Virus record (IMG/VR): IMGVR_UViG_3300048930_000438
Coordinates: 1 to 41,501 of that record
Direction: 5' to 3' (one strand)
From: a virus
Length of the DNA stretch: 41,501 bases
Below are positions 28,459 to 37,122 of the stretch, one piece after another. Position 1 is the stretch's first letter; every line of letters begins with the position of its first letter. A program made the position numbers and the translations under genes. The notes under the pieces are model-generated. The model was not told where the DNA came from, made no database searches, and saw only the letters and a list, made by a program, of their open reading frames with translations.

Positions 28459-30143
28459 GGAATCCACTCCTTTCGCTCGTATTCTACACCCCAGGCAACG
28501 ACCAACTCGCGCATCACCAGATCGGCATGATTCGCTTCTGCCTGCTCCCTGGTGAGCGGATCACCTGGGTCGTTGACGCGCTGCTGGTTGTGATAGCGAA
28601 CGATGTCACTGAAGACTTGCGTGCGATTCAGGATAGTGCGGTAGTCGTCTTTCGAGATGCGGGCTCGGTATTGCTCGGCCTGCGGGCTTCGATCGTTGGC
28701 ACTGGGTGGCCGCAAGATGTGCAGGTACTTCGGACTGATCGCCCGGATTTCGGCCAGCTGACCGGTCACCATCATGGCGACATCGGCTGAAGAGAATGAA
28801 CTGCCGGCGCTGCGTGGATCATCTGCAGGGTATCTCCACCCGAGGGGATGATTGTGCGTGAGCACCTGGCCTCGCATCTGGGCGATCTCGGCCGCGTTGA
28901 AGTCGACCGATGCCTGCTGGCCATCCTTCCGCCACACCACGGCCCCAGTCGCACTGTCGATCAGGATCGCTTCCTCGTGATCAGCAATGGAGCGGATGCG
29001 AGCCTCTTCGATGGCGGCCGTGTCCTGAGGTGACTGGCGTGGCCCTGGTGCTGGTGGTTGTTGTGGTGGCATTGGGCCCTGGTTACTCGGTTCACGAAGA
29101 CGGCGCAACTGGAGCGGGATCCCGGCGTCGACCAGGGCGGCCTTGCCCGATCGCTGGTAGCCTGTCCTCCCCCACGCGCTCGAGCTGCGTTCGCCGGCGA
29201 AGTTGGCCAGGGTCAGCTTACCGTCCCGGAAGGCATCCACGGCCTGGCGATTGCCACCGATCATGTCCAGCTGCACGTCGATCGGCTGCCGGCGGAGCCA
29301 GGCCTCACCCGACTCGTAGAACTGCTGCAGGGAGGCGTAGGCGACCCGCGGGACGGGAGTCAGCGTGCACCGGCAATTGGGATGCTGGCTGGTCGGCGCC
29401 TCATCGATCGGGAAGGTCTGGTTGTGCATGTGCAGGCAGTAGAGGCATGTTCGCTGGGAGAGGGCCGCAACCCACCGCACCCGTTGCACATCCCCTGATC
29501 GCCGGTACTGGTCGACCTGGGCCCCACGGAAGGCCCGCATCGACTCGGTCCGCACGATCCGCTCCACCGCGGATCTGGTCCCTTGCCCTGCCAACTGCTG
29601 GTGCAATCGCCGCGCCGTCTTCCGGAGTCCGTGTCCCTCGGTGATGCCGGCGCCGATCGTCTGCTCGAAGATCTGTACCGCCTGGGATCCCCACCGGCTG
29701 AAGACGTCGTTGAGTGGGCTGCCTAGGGTAGTCGCGGAGGCGAACCGGTTGACGGCCTCAGCGGGCACCTCTCCCGTGGCGAAGGCGATCGTGGATCCTG
29801 GCATGGTCAGGTCCAGGAGATCACCAGCCACCTGGTAGCCGTGAAGGGCCCCGATGCGCTGGGCCTCGGCCGTCAGGGTTGCGGCCCGGCCCCCGGCGGC
29901 CTCGTAGACCTCGGTGATATTGGCCAGCAGCTTGCGGTAGCGGGCCTGTCGGCGGAGCCAGTCAGGCGAGATCTCTTCCCCGTCCCGTTGGGCGCGATCG
30001 ATCTTCCGCAGCAACACCTCGAGGTCGGTGGACACCGAGCGGTAGGCCTGCTCGTAGACGGCCTGCACCTTGCGGATAACGTCGGCCTCACCCGCCTCGA
30101 GATCGCCGAGCCCCGCGGTGATGGCGCGATCGATCTCACTCAC
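28455..30143 (-). CDS. MuF/SPP1 gp7-like minor head protein with JAB-like C-terminus
   Basis: 562 residues. The N-terminal 270 residues match phage minor head proteins: IVRTESMRAFRGAQVDQYRR, then RVRWVAALSQRTCLYCLHMHNQTFPIDEAPTSQHPNCRCTLTPV, the MuF Cys/His motif. Pro/Gln-rich linker at about 355-370. The C-terminal 190 residues contain DHEEAILIDSATGAVVW and VLTHNHP...SSFSSADV. This resembles the JAMM motif of JAB/RadC-like domains (E, HxHP, SxxD) with a longer insertion. MuF proteins often carry C-terminal effector domains delivered with DNA. Enzyme activity is not established. Confidence 0.75.
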   Translation of the reverse strand: MSEIDRAITAGLGDLEAGEADVIRKVQAVYEQAYRSVSTDLEVLLRKIDRAQRDGEEISPDWLRRQARYRKLLANITEVYEAAGGRAATLTAEAQRIGALHGYQVAGDLLDLTMPGSTIAFATGEVPAEAVNRFASATTLGSPLNDVFSRWGSQAVQIFEQTIGAGITEGHGLRKTARRLHQQLAGQGTRSAVERIVRTESMRAFRGAQVDQYRRSGDVQRVRWVAALSQRTCLYCLHMHNQTFPIDEAPTSQHPNCRCTLTPVPRVAYASLQQFYESGEAWLRRQPIDVQLDMIGGNRQAVDAFRDGKLTLANFAGERSSSAWGRTGYQRSGKAALVDAGIPLQLRRLREPSNQGPMPPQQPPAPGPRQSPQDTAAIEEARIRSIADHEEAILIDSATGAVVWRKDGQQASVDFNAAEIAQMRGQVLTHNHPLGWRYPADDPRSAGSSFSSADVAMMVTGQLAEIRAISPKYLHILRPPSANDRSPQAEQYRARISKDDYRTILNRTQVFSDIVRYHNQQRVNDPGDPLTREQAEANHADLVMRELVVAWGVEYERKEWIP

Positions 30144-31564
30144 GCCAGGCTACCGATGCCGGCCCCCAGTGGCAGCAACCCCTGCCCGGTGAGCCGCTCC
30201 TGACGAGCAGACTCGGCTGCCCGATCGGCGTTGGCGTTGGTGACGATCCGGGTGATGTCGTCCGGTGCCTTCCCCATCTCTCGCAGGTTGTCCTCGAAGC
30301 TGTAGCCGAGCGCCTGGCGATCGAGCGCCATGGCCAGCGTCTCCTCGTCGGAGAGTGGCGCCACGGGTTCCCACTTCACCTGGACCTGACCCGGCTCGAT
30401 CTTGTGCCCCCGCAGTCGGCCGACGTAGCGCATCGCATCGGACCAGGTGGCACCAGCTGCTCGCTGTCGGTCGGTCATCTTGCGAGCAAACTGAGCGTCG
30501 GCCATGCGCTGGGAGATGCCATTGGGGAAGCTGGACGTCATCTGCAGGTGGTGCACGGGCACGCGGGAGACGCGGCTGATCAGCTTGTCCAGGAACTCGG
30601 CGGCATCCTCGAAGCCCTTGATGTTGGCGGCGGCGAACTGGCCCACTGTGGGGGTCACCCGCTCGCCGTCTTCACCCGTTACGCTGTAGAGCTCGAGGAT
30701 CCGGTTGATGCCGGTCTGGAAGGCTGCCACCGCCGCGTCGTGGCCCTGGCCGTTCTGGGCGATATCGATCATGTAGCGCTGTGGATAGGCAGCGAACTCC
30801 ATCGCGACCATCATGTCCAGGAGCGTTTTGTTGAGCGCATCCTGGAGCGGGATCACGTCCTGCAGCTCGGAGATTCCGTAGCGGCCGATCGGCGCGTTGT
30901 TGGCGAAGTGGAAGACGGGCACCGTGTCCGTGATTGGTTGGACTACCGTGCCCTCATCACCGTCGATCAGAGTGTAGGCCTGGCCGGCGTCACCGAAGCC
31001 CTCAAGGGCCCCGATCACCCGACCGGAGATGTAGCGCTCCACGCGATCCTCGAAGTAGAGCGTGATGCGCCGGTTCCCCTCATCGTCGACCCAGCGCTTT
31101 GCGGCCATGATCACGTGGCCCGGGCGCTCGTAGGAGTACCGCACCCGCACCGAGTCCGCCTCCTGGGGCCACATCAGCGGGATCCCGGTTGCCGGATCCA
31201 TCTCCACCACCAGCCAGGCATCACCGAGGCCGAACTGCTCGCGCTCGATTTGCCCCTCCTGGACGTCCATGCGATTGGCCTGCCAGACCATCTCCAGGTC
31301 TTTGGCGATGGGATCGTTCTCCTTGGCCCCGGCGAGGGTGAAGCCGGCAATCTGCAGCCGATCGGCGTGGGCGTCGACCACCACGTTGCAGCGGTTGTAG
31401 GCAAAGGCCTCGAAGGTGCGGCCGAAGGCGTCCCGGAACTTCGGCGAGGCGAAGCCCAGCGGGTGATTGCCGTTCAGGTAGTCGTTGCGCCGTTGGTAGG
31501 CCGCAGAGCGGCGGCCGCTGAAGGCCCGTACGGCCCAGGAGATCGGTGTGACGTCGGTGGCCAT
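30140..31564 (-). CDS. Portal protein, SPP1 gp6-like
   Basis: 474 residues from ATG at 31564 with AAAGGA upstream. Typical start region YQRRNDYLNGNHPLGFASPKFRDAFGRTFEAFAYNRCNVVVDAHADRLQIAGF, then WQANRMDVQEGQIEREQFGLGDAWLVVEMDP, and IPLQDALNKTLLDMMVAMEFAAYPQRYMI. These match portal proteins of the SPP1 gp6 family. Forms the dodecameric DNA entry channel at one capsid vertex. Next to the large terminase, coupled to the MuF gene by ATGA. Confidence 0.85.
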   Translation of the reverse strand: MATDVTPISWAVRAFSGRRSAAYQRRNDYLNGNHPLGFASPKFRDAFGRTFEAFAYNRCNVVVDAHADRLQIAGFTLAGAKENDPIAKDLEMVWQANRMDVQEGQIEREQFGLGDAWLVVEMDPATGIPLMWPQEADSVRVRYSYERPGHVIMAAKRWVDDEGNRRITLYFEDRVERYISGRVIGALEGFGDAGQAYTLIDGDEGTVVQPITDTVPVFHFANNAPIGRYGISELQDVIPLQDALNKTLLDMMVAMEFAAYPQRYMIDIAQNGQGHDAAVAAFQTGINRILELYSVTGEDGERVTPTVGQFAAANIKGFEDAAEFLDKLISRVSRVPVHHLQMTSSFPNGISQRMADAQFARKMTDRQRAAGATWSDAMRYVGRLRGHKIEPGQVQVKWEPVAPLSDEETLAMALDRQALGYSFEDNLREMGKAPDDITRIVTNANADRAAESARQERLTGQGLLPLGAGIGSLA

Positions 31565-31566
31565 GA

Positions 31567-32871
31567 TCAGTGTCCTTTCGTCTGGCCCTTGGGCCGTGGC
31601 TTGCGATTGCGGGCCTTGGTAACGGCATGCACCAGCGCGTCAACGATGTCGTCCTCTTCGTCGAGCGTCGGATCGCCAGTGAAGCTGCTCATCTGGTCCT
31701 CGAGTTCGGGTAGTTGGCCGACGACATGTCCCCTCCCCTGCTCCCATAGGGCTGAGACGGGCTCGGCGCGAATCCGCTTGCCGACCTTGGCGTGCTCGAG
31801 GTGCACCGCGACGTCGACCCCCATTTCCTTCGCGGTGTCCAGGATCGTTTTCCGCACCATCTCGCCGCCCTGGTTGGACTCGGCGGTGATGCAGTCGGCT
31901 TCGAGATCGAGATAGAGCTGGATCGCCGATCGGGCCCAGGCATCGGGCGAGACCCGCAACCCGTAACCGGCGAAGACGTAGACGTGTTCGGAGTCACTGA
32001 CGCCGGCGGCCGCGATACCGGTCAGGTCGGCCCCCGGGCCATAGGTTGTCGCCGGATCCACGGCCACCACGATCCGCTTCATGTTGGCCCGCAGGTAGGC
32101 GGCGATCACCGGGTTGTGGATTCGGGTCTCATCGATGCGTGAGCTCTGCCAGAGGGCCCCTTCCACATCCTCGATCAGCTGGCCCATGAGCTCCTGGCGG
32201 CCCATGTTGGTGCCCTCGTATTGCTCGAGCAGCTCGTGGAAGGTTTCGTCCAGGTTGCCGAAGTTCTCGTACGTGGTGCCGGTGGTCATCCTCGTCGACG
32301 TGTTGGCGATGATGGCCTTCAGGGCCTTGAGTGGCCGCGGCGTCGTGGTGGCCACGATCTGGGGCGGTCCACCCGGAAGGCGAGCACCGAACACCAGCTG
32401 TGACCAGGCGTACGCGAGATACCTCCAGGCGGCGATCTCGTCGGCCCAGACCGTGTCGTGCTGCAGGCCGCGGAAGCGATCCGGATGCTCGGCCGAGACC
32501 AGCACGATTTCGGCCCGATAGGTGGGAATCGAGACCGACTTGTCCTGGACGTAGTGGTAGTCGATGCCCTCGCGATCGAGGATGGTCAGCAGGCCCGATT
32601 CACCGCGCAACATGACCTTGTGGATGTCACCTGATGTCGGGCCGGCGAGGGTGATGCGATGGGTGCGGGTGAGCTGCCAATTCTGGAGTCGCCAGCGGAT
32701 GAACTCGGCGCCGGTGCGGGTCTTCCCGAACCCACGGCCGGCCATGATCAGCCAGGTCTTCCACTTTCCGTCTGGGGGCCGCTGGGCCGGCCGGGAGGCC
32801 CCGTTGGGCCCGAACCAGGGATCGAGTTCGGGATCAGGCGTCGGGATCGGTGCCAGGCGATCGAGCACCAT
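31567..32871 (-). CDS. Terminase large subunit
   Basis: 434 residues if started at ATG 32871 (MVLDRLAPIPTPDPELD); the open frame extends to 32934 within the small subunit gene. Walker A AGRGFGKT (residues 44-51), Walker B VWADE (141-145), nuclease motif VVAVDPATTYGPGADLTGIA and a late acidic motif EEDDIVDALVHAV. ATPase drives DNA into the prohead and the nuclease cuts concatemers. Overlaps the small subunit gene by about 38 bases. Confidence 0.9.
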   Translation of the reverse strand: MVLDRLAPIPTPDPELDPWFGPNGASRPAQRPPDGKWKTWLIMAGRGFGKTRTGAEFIRWRLQNWQLTRTHRITLAGPTSGDIHKVMLRGESGLLTILDREGIDYHYVQDKSVSIPTYRAEIVLVSAEHPDRFRGLQHDTVWADEIAAWRYLAYAWSQLVFGARLPGGPPQIVATTTPRPLKALKAIIANTSTRMTTGTTYENFGNLDETFHELLEQYEGTNMGRQELMGQLIEDVEGALWQSSRIDETRIHNPVIAAYLRANMKRIVVAVDPATTYGPGADLTGIAAAGVSDSEHVYVFAGYGLRVSPDAWARSAIQLYLDLEADCITAESNQGGEMVRKTILDTAKEMGVDVAVHLEHAKVGKRIRAEPVSALWEQGRGHVVGQLPELEDQMSSFTGDPTLDEEDDIVDALVHAVTKARNRKPRPKGQTKGH

Positions 32872-33499
32872 CGTCGCCAATGATGCGCGCAAAGTCGGCG
32901 CGGATCGCCGCAAGGGCACGGGCATCATCGACATTGCGCACGACCGAATCCAGGAGCGCCCCGGCGAAGGCGATCGCCTCGCGAACTGGCAGACTCTGCT
33001 GGGCCTCCACCAGGCGCCGGCGCTCCGACGTCACGACCCGCTCCCGCTTTTCGATGAGCCGGATGATGTCGTTCCATGCCGCCAGGTCGTCGACTCCGCG
33101 GTCGATCAGTTCGAGCAACTCGATCACGGCCGCCTTGAAGTCCGCTGCACCACCCTTCTTGCGCTCGGCCGCTCGCACCACCTTCGCCGCGGCCCTCAGG
33201 TCCTCCCAGAGCCGGCCGGACTCGCCCGAATCGACCCGGGCGAGCAGCTCCCCTTTCCGGGCATCGATCAGGGCGATGTCCTCGAGGGAGCTGAGCAGCT
33301 GCGGATCCGTCAGCGACTCCTCGTACCTGGAGAGCAACCGCTGTGGCAGATCCTTCGAGTAGCGGCCACTGCGGAATGTCGGGGAGTCGACCCCGGCCAG
33401 GGATTTCGAGCCATGCGACGCGCACGTTTTCTTGCCCGGGGTGGCAGTGCGTTTGCACCGCTTTCCACTCTGCTTGCTGGTGGCTGTGCACTGGGCCAT
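32834..33499 (-). CDS. Terminase small subunit
   Basis: 221 residues from ATG at 33499 with GGAGG upstream. N-terminal zinc-finger-like motif (CTATSKQSGKRCKR ... KTCASHG) followed by helices (LLSRYEESLTDPQLLSSLEDIALIDARKGELLARV), a combination known in phage small terminases. Recognises packaging-site DNA and recruits the large subunit. Directly upstream of the large subunit. Confidence 0.75.
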   Translation of the reverse strand: MAQCTATSKQSGKRCKRTATPGKKTCASHGSKSLAGVDSPTFRSGRYSKDLPQRLLSRYEESLTDPQLLSSLEDIALIDARKGELLARVDSGESGRLWEDLRAAAKVVRAAERKKGGAADFKAAVIELLELIDRGVDDLAAWNDIIRLIEKRERVVTSERRRLVEAQQSLPVREAIAFAGALLDSVVRNVDDARALAAIRADFARIIGDDGARSPGTDPDA

Positions 33500-33542
33500 T
33501 TACAGAGCCTCCATGGGGTGTCCCGACATCCATGGGGTGACC

Positions 33543-34736
33543 CTAGCCACGGATCGCAGGAAGGCCGCTCAGGGCCTCCCACCTGGCCACGATGACATCG
33601 CAGTACCCTGGATCGATCTCCATCGCTCTGACGGGCCGCTGGAGGCGCTCGCCGGCGAGGATCGCCGTGCCAGAGCCCGCATAGACGTCGGCGATCATTT
33701 CTCCGCTCTTGCTGAATCGCTCGATGAACCACTCGGCCAGCTGGATCGGCTTCTGGGTCGGATGCTCCCGCGGCCGCGATCGGTCGGCCGAGGCGAACCC
33801 ACGGTGGAACACCCGCACGATCTGGCGCTGATGGCGCTGCTTCGACCAGACGAGCTCGAAGCTCGAGCCGATCATCCGCTCGGCCCCCTCCGACACGCGA
33901 CCCTCGGCCGTCACACACTTGTCCCAGACGAACATGCCGCCGTTTCGGGGGAGCTGGCTGGCGTAGTAGTCGGCTCCGAACAGGAAGATCTCCGACGTCT
34001 TCCGGAAGGCGCGCAGCAGCGGCCGCGGATCGAAAGGCCGGTCGTCACCCTCCACGGCCTCGAAGGCCCGGCCCCGGATCCCCTCCCCCGTCGCCCCACG
34101 AGCGCGGCCGGTGTAGTCGGTCTCGAGATCCATCCCGTACGGTGGATCCGTCCACACCATTGCCGGGTTATGTCCATCGAGTAGGCGAGCCAGGTCGTCG
34201 GCCGACGTCGCATCACCGCACAGCAATCGGTGATCGCCCAGGGTCCAGAGGTCACCTGGTTGGGTGATCGGCTCGGCCGGAACCTCAGGGGCCTCATCTG
34301 GCCCAGGCGGGGCCGGGTCCGGCCCCTCTTCCTCATCAGGGCCGAGCAACGCCGCCAACTCGTCATCAGTGAAGCCCCAGGACAGGTCGGCACCGTCGTC
34401 GAGCGCCAGCTGCAGCTCCTCAAGGTCCCATTCGCTGGTCTCGGTGGTGCGGTTGTCGGCAATGGCCAGCTCCCGCTTCGCCTCATCGGAGAGGCCCACC
34501 AGGCGCACGGCGGTGATCGTGCCGGGTTTCGCATCGATCACCTGCACGTCAGTGAAGCCGGCACGTTTCGCGGCCTCGGTGACGCCGTGGCCGGCGATGA
34601 TCTGGTCGTTTTCATCGATCAGGATCGAGCGGCCGCCGCCGTGGTGCTCGAGGGAGTGCTGGATCATCCCAAGGTTGCGCTCGTCGTGCTTGCGGGCGTT
34701 GTGGGGATCCGGGGTCAGGTCCTCAAGCCTGGTCAT
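33543..34736 (-). CDS. ParB-domain DNA methyltransferase
   Basis: 397 residues from ATG at 34736. Residues 1-95 form a ParB/Srx-like domain (LTPDPHNARKHDERNLG, IIAGHGVTEAAKRAG). The methyltransferase follows: DPPYGMD at 197-203 and YAGSGT at 352-357, in the order catalytic motif then SAM-binding motif, a beta-class arrangement for N6-adenine or N4-cytosine. No linked restriction gene. Probably protects phage DNA from host restriction or marks packaging/replication; the target is unknown. First large gene of the late operon. Confidence 0.85.
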   Translation of the reverse strand: MTRLEDLTPDPHNARKHDERNLGMIQHSLEHHGGGRSILIDENDQIIAGHGVTEAAKRAGFTDVQVIDAKPGTITAVRLVGLSDEAKRELAIADNRTTETSEWDLEELQLALDDGADLSWGFTDDELAALLGPDEEEGPDPAPPGPDEAPEVPAEPITQPGDLWTLGDHRLLCGDATSADDLARLLDGHNPAMVWTDPPYGMDLETDYTGRARGATGEGIRGRAFEAVEGDDRPFDPRPLLRAFRKTSEIFLFGADYYASQLPRNGGMFVWDKCVTAEGRVSEGAERMIGSSFELVWSKQRHQRQIVRVFHRGFASADRSRPREHPTQKPIQLAEWFIERFSKSGEMIADVYAGSGTAILAGERLQRPVRAMEIDPGYCDVIVARWEALSGLPAIRG

Positions 34737-34974
34737 CGTCGCCGCTGTCTGCAGGTAGCGCCGGCTCAAGAGCCGTCTCGACAATCTGGGCCGGGCCCTC
34801 GTAGACGAACGGTGTGTCCAGGTGCAGCACCACGGTCGGTGACGGCCGGCTGAAATCGAGCTGGATCCGGTAGACGTTGAGCAGCTTTTCGCCGGTCTCC
34901 AGGTCAAAGACCTCAGCGGTGCGACCGCTGCCCTGGGACACGAGGCGGACGCCACGGGTGGGAAGCTCTGACAT
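34723..34974 (-). CDS. Small protein upstream of methyltransferase
   Basis: 83 residues from ATG at 34974 with AGGAG upstream; longer frames cross the promoter. MSELPTRGVRLVSQGSGRTAEVFDLETGEKLLNVYRIQLDF then PTVVLHLDTPFVYEGPAQIVE is a beta-rich small protein that resembles small phage proteins placed beside methyltransferases. No family name assigned. Overlaps the methyltransferase start by 14 bases. Confidence 0.6.
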   Translation of the reverse strand: MSELPTRGVRLVSQGSGRTAEVFDLETGEKLLNVYRIQLDFSRPSPTVVLHLDTPFVYEGPAQIVETALEPALPADSGDDDQA

Positions 34975-35001
34975 GGGGGCTCCTGCTTCGATGCAACAGA
35001 C

Positions 35002-35104
35002 GTCATATGCACATGACGCAATAAGCACAGAATAGCAGGGTATGAAACTCGCAACCCAGAGCCAACCAGACAGATCCCCGGGAGCTATGCGCTCACCGGG
35101 GATC
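35002..35104 (-). promoter_or_regulatory. Late-operon control region with hairpin
   Basis: Perfect arms GATCCCCGG (35073-35081) and CCGGGGATC (35096-35104) with an inner GAGC/GCTC stem, probably ending transcription of the accessory gene at 35156. Downstream on the minus strand is TATGACG (from 35007), similar to TATGATG at other units, within a dyad GTCAT...ATGAC. The start codon at 34974 follows about 30 bases later. Confidence 0.45.
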
Positions 35105-35155
35105 GTCATCAAACAGAGTGAATCAGAGGTGGGGAATTGCTACGGGATATGTTGC

Positions 35156-36091
35156 TCAGAGGGAGCTCGGAATGATTACGCGCTCAAGTGTCTTTTTGAT
35201 CCGAGCATCAAGTTGATCTCTTAGTGCGAAGCCACCTTGCACGTCTGGCTTATAGAGAATTGCAGCCAGACTATAGGTATCGAACATCCGTTTTCTGGGC
35301 TCCTGCGTGGATTCTTCCTCGATCAGAATGACCTCTTTGCCAAGGGTGTGAGCAATACCGAGTTCGTAGAAAACGTTCGCGTTGCCTTCAGTAAGATCCG
35401 CAATTACGAAATGGGCTTCGCAGAGTGAATGCCAAATCGTCTGCGTAATCGCACGGTTCTCGTGTGTTTCATCCACCCGCTGACACGAACAACCGTTTGC
35501 CTCTACGGTGGGTTTGATCACTGTGTTGTAGATGATCGTTCGGGCCGCATTGAACGGCCCAATCACGAAGCACTGGTTGGGTTTCAGAATCGGCGATGGA
35601 GGCCCAAAGAGCGGGCTGAAGTGGAATTGTGCTAGAGAATTTCGATGGCGCCGGTATTCGTCAACGATGAGCTGAGCTGCAATACCTTCCAGCTTGGCGT
35701 CAACCGTTGCTGGATCGTCGGCAAGGTCAGTGAGAAGCGACAGAGGGATTTGAACGACGAATGGGTCCACCAATCCCAGCTCCCGTTGTCCGACAAGCGC
35801 CATCCTTTCCCGGGTCTTGGGTTCGTCATTCCCAAACGACACACCTCGAGTGCATGGCATGCCGTGTGCTTCTTCTCCCAGGAACCAAAGATTCTCTCGA
35901 TCAAGTATGTAGACCATGTTGAGAGGTCGAGAGGGACGCACGATCCAAGCGTTGATACCTGGTTCCATCATCTTGCGAGTGAGCACTACGTTGAAGCGGT
36001 CAAGCAAGACATTGAGCTCACGAAGTAGCGGGAGATTTTTCGCGTCCGCTGTGAATCTCATGACTTCGCCAGGCATAGGGATACCGAACAT
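35156..36091 (-). CDS. Accessory protein with deoxyribosyltransferase/TIR-like domain
   Basis: 311 residues. Residues 172-285: NQCFVIGPF, then TVEANGCSCQRVDET, then IWHSLCEAHFVIADLTEGNANVFYELGIAHTLGKEVILI. This is the pattern of nucleoside 2-deoxyribosyltransferase-like and related TIR-like domains found in antiphage effectors. Glu243 (in NVFYELG) is a candidate catalytic residue. The N-terminal 170 residues are not recognised. Base composition is clearly lower in GC than all neighbours, and the gene has its own promoter and terminator, so it is recently acquired. It may act in superinfection defence. Function is inferred from domain type only. Confidence 0.75.
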   Translation of the reverse strand: MFGIPMPGEVMRFTADAKNLPLLRELNVLLDRFNVVLTRKMMEPGINAWIVRPSRPLNMVYILDRENLWFLGEEAHGMPCTRGVSFGNDEPKTRERMALVGQRELGLVDPFVVQIPLSLLTDLADDPATVDAKLEGIAAQLIVDEYRRHRNSLAQFHFSPLFGPPSPILKPNQCFVIGPFNAARTIIYNTVIKPTVEANGCSCQRVDETHENRAITQTIWHSLCEAHFVIADLTEGNANVFYELGIAHTLGKEVILIEEESTQEPRKRMFDTYSLAAILYKPDVQGGFALRDQLDARIKKTLERVIIPSSL

Positions 36092-36135
36092 ACGGTTCTC
36101 TCATTTCACTGGATTCGCAACCGACCCGCTCCAGC

Positions 36136-36141
36136 ATCATA
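36136..36141 (-). promoter_or_regulatory. Candidate promoter of accessory gene
   Basis: Minus-strand TATGATG with TATGAT at 36141-36136, the same heptamer as at 10581 and 27527. About 45 bases before the start codon at 36091. No good -35 is visible at the usual distance. Confidence 0.4.
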
Positions 36142-36146
36142 CCGGA

Positions 36147-36722
36147 TCAACTGAGTGACGTCGCCGCCTGATAGGCCTCCTGGACAGCGTGGAATTGCTC
36201 GGGCGTCCCGCCGACGTCAGGATGGTGCCTTTTCAGCTGGGCCCGGTAGGCCGCATCGATCTCTGCCCGCGAGGCCCCAAGCTCCACCTCAAGCACGGTC
36301 CACCAATCAGGGCCAGCCGGGGCGGGGAGGGCAGCGAAGCCACGGAAGGCCGCGTCCAGCATCTCCTGGGATCCCCAGCGTTCAACCCCGCGCAAGGCTT
36401 CGATCGTGAGACCGATCGCCCGGATGTTGTCATCGACGGTGGTCCAGCGATCGCAGCTGATGCAAACGTCCACCCCCTTGCGCTCGAAGTAGACCGCCAC
36501 GCCGGGATCCTGCAGAGCCGCTTTGCCAGCGCCGAAGTGCGGTCGGCCGAGTTTTGTCACCGGCAGATTGCTCGTCACATTGAGCATCTTCCCGCCGAGG
36601 CGCTGCACCTCGGCCACCAGGTGCTCGTAAGCCTTGGCGCCGGTCATCTGGAATGATGCCGGGTGGCGCTTGGTGGTGCGCTGCTGGCCCGCCGGCCAGA
36701 AGAGGGGACTGGTAGCGGTCAT
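36147..36722 (-). CDS. J-domain protein
   Basis: 191 residues from ATG at 36722, 4 bases after the upstream stop. C-terminal J domain at about 139-187 (DWWTVLEVELGASRAEIDAAYRAQLKRHHPDVGGTPEQFHAVQEAYQAA) with HPD at 167-169. The N-terminal half is compact (AYEHLVAEVQRLGGKMLNVTSN...YFERKGVDVCISCDRW). J proteins stimulate DnaK; lambda needs host DnaJ/DnaK to remodel its replication complex. A phage-coded J protein at the end of the replication operon may serve a similar role. Confidence 0.8.
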   Translation of the reverse strand: MTATSPLFWPAGQQRTTKRHPASFQMTGAKAYEHLVAEVQRLGGKMLNVTSNLPVTKLGRPHFGAGKAALQDPGVAVYFERKGVDVCISCDRWTTVDDNIRAIGLTIEALRGVERWGSQEMLDAAFRGFAALPAPAGPDWWTVLEVELGASRAEIDAAYRAQLKRHHPDVGGTPEQFHAVQEAYQAATSLS

Positions 36723-36726
36723 CTCG

Positions 36727-37122
36727 TCATAACTCCTCGGGTAGTCGGACCCGCAGCACAGGATCCCGGTGGTCGTAGAAGAACTCGACTTCACGGCCGG
36801 CCAGCAACTCGTCGACGGCCGAGAGGTCCTCGGGGTAGGCGACGATCGCAGTCGCCCCGCGGGTCTGGTTGATGATCTCGAGCATTTCGACCTGGGCCGG
36901 CTTGGGCCGGCCCTTGGGGCCCTTGACTTCGATCCAGAGTGGATCGAATCCTGGGCGGAAGAGGGTGAGGTCGGGATACCCCGGATTGGCGCCGATCGAG
37001 TAGGGGTGATGAGTGACCGTCCAGCCGCACAGCTTGGCCATGTTGACGATCTTTCGCTGCCAGAGCTTCTCGGCTCCCTTCTGGGCTTCCTGCTTCCGGA
37101 ACTGCTCGGCCGACATGCTCAC
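36727..37122 (-). CDS. VRR-NUC domain nuclease
   Basis: 131 residues; GTG at 37122 (GTGA overlap) or ATG at 37116. Motif GYPDLTLFRPGFDPLWIEVKGPKGRPKPAQVEMLEII with the D...E-V-K catalytic set of the PD-(D/E)XK superfamily, VRR-NUC type. Common in phage replication regions, thought to cut branched or flap DNA. Acts in recombination or replication-intermediate processing. Confidence 0.85.
   Translation of the reverse strand: MSMSAEQFRKQEAQKGAEKLWQRKIVNMAKLCGWTVTHHPYSIGANPGYPDLTLFRPGFDPLWIEVKGPKGRPKPAQVEMLEIINQTRGATAIVAYPEDLSAVDELLAGREVEFFYDHRDPVLRVRLPEEL

Noticed and set aside
34737-35054. N-terminal extension of the methyltransferase to 35054
   Set aside because: Those codons are out-of-frame sequence of the small upstream gene and the control region; the ParB-like domain starts at 34736.
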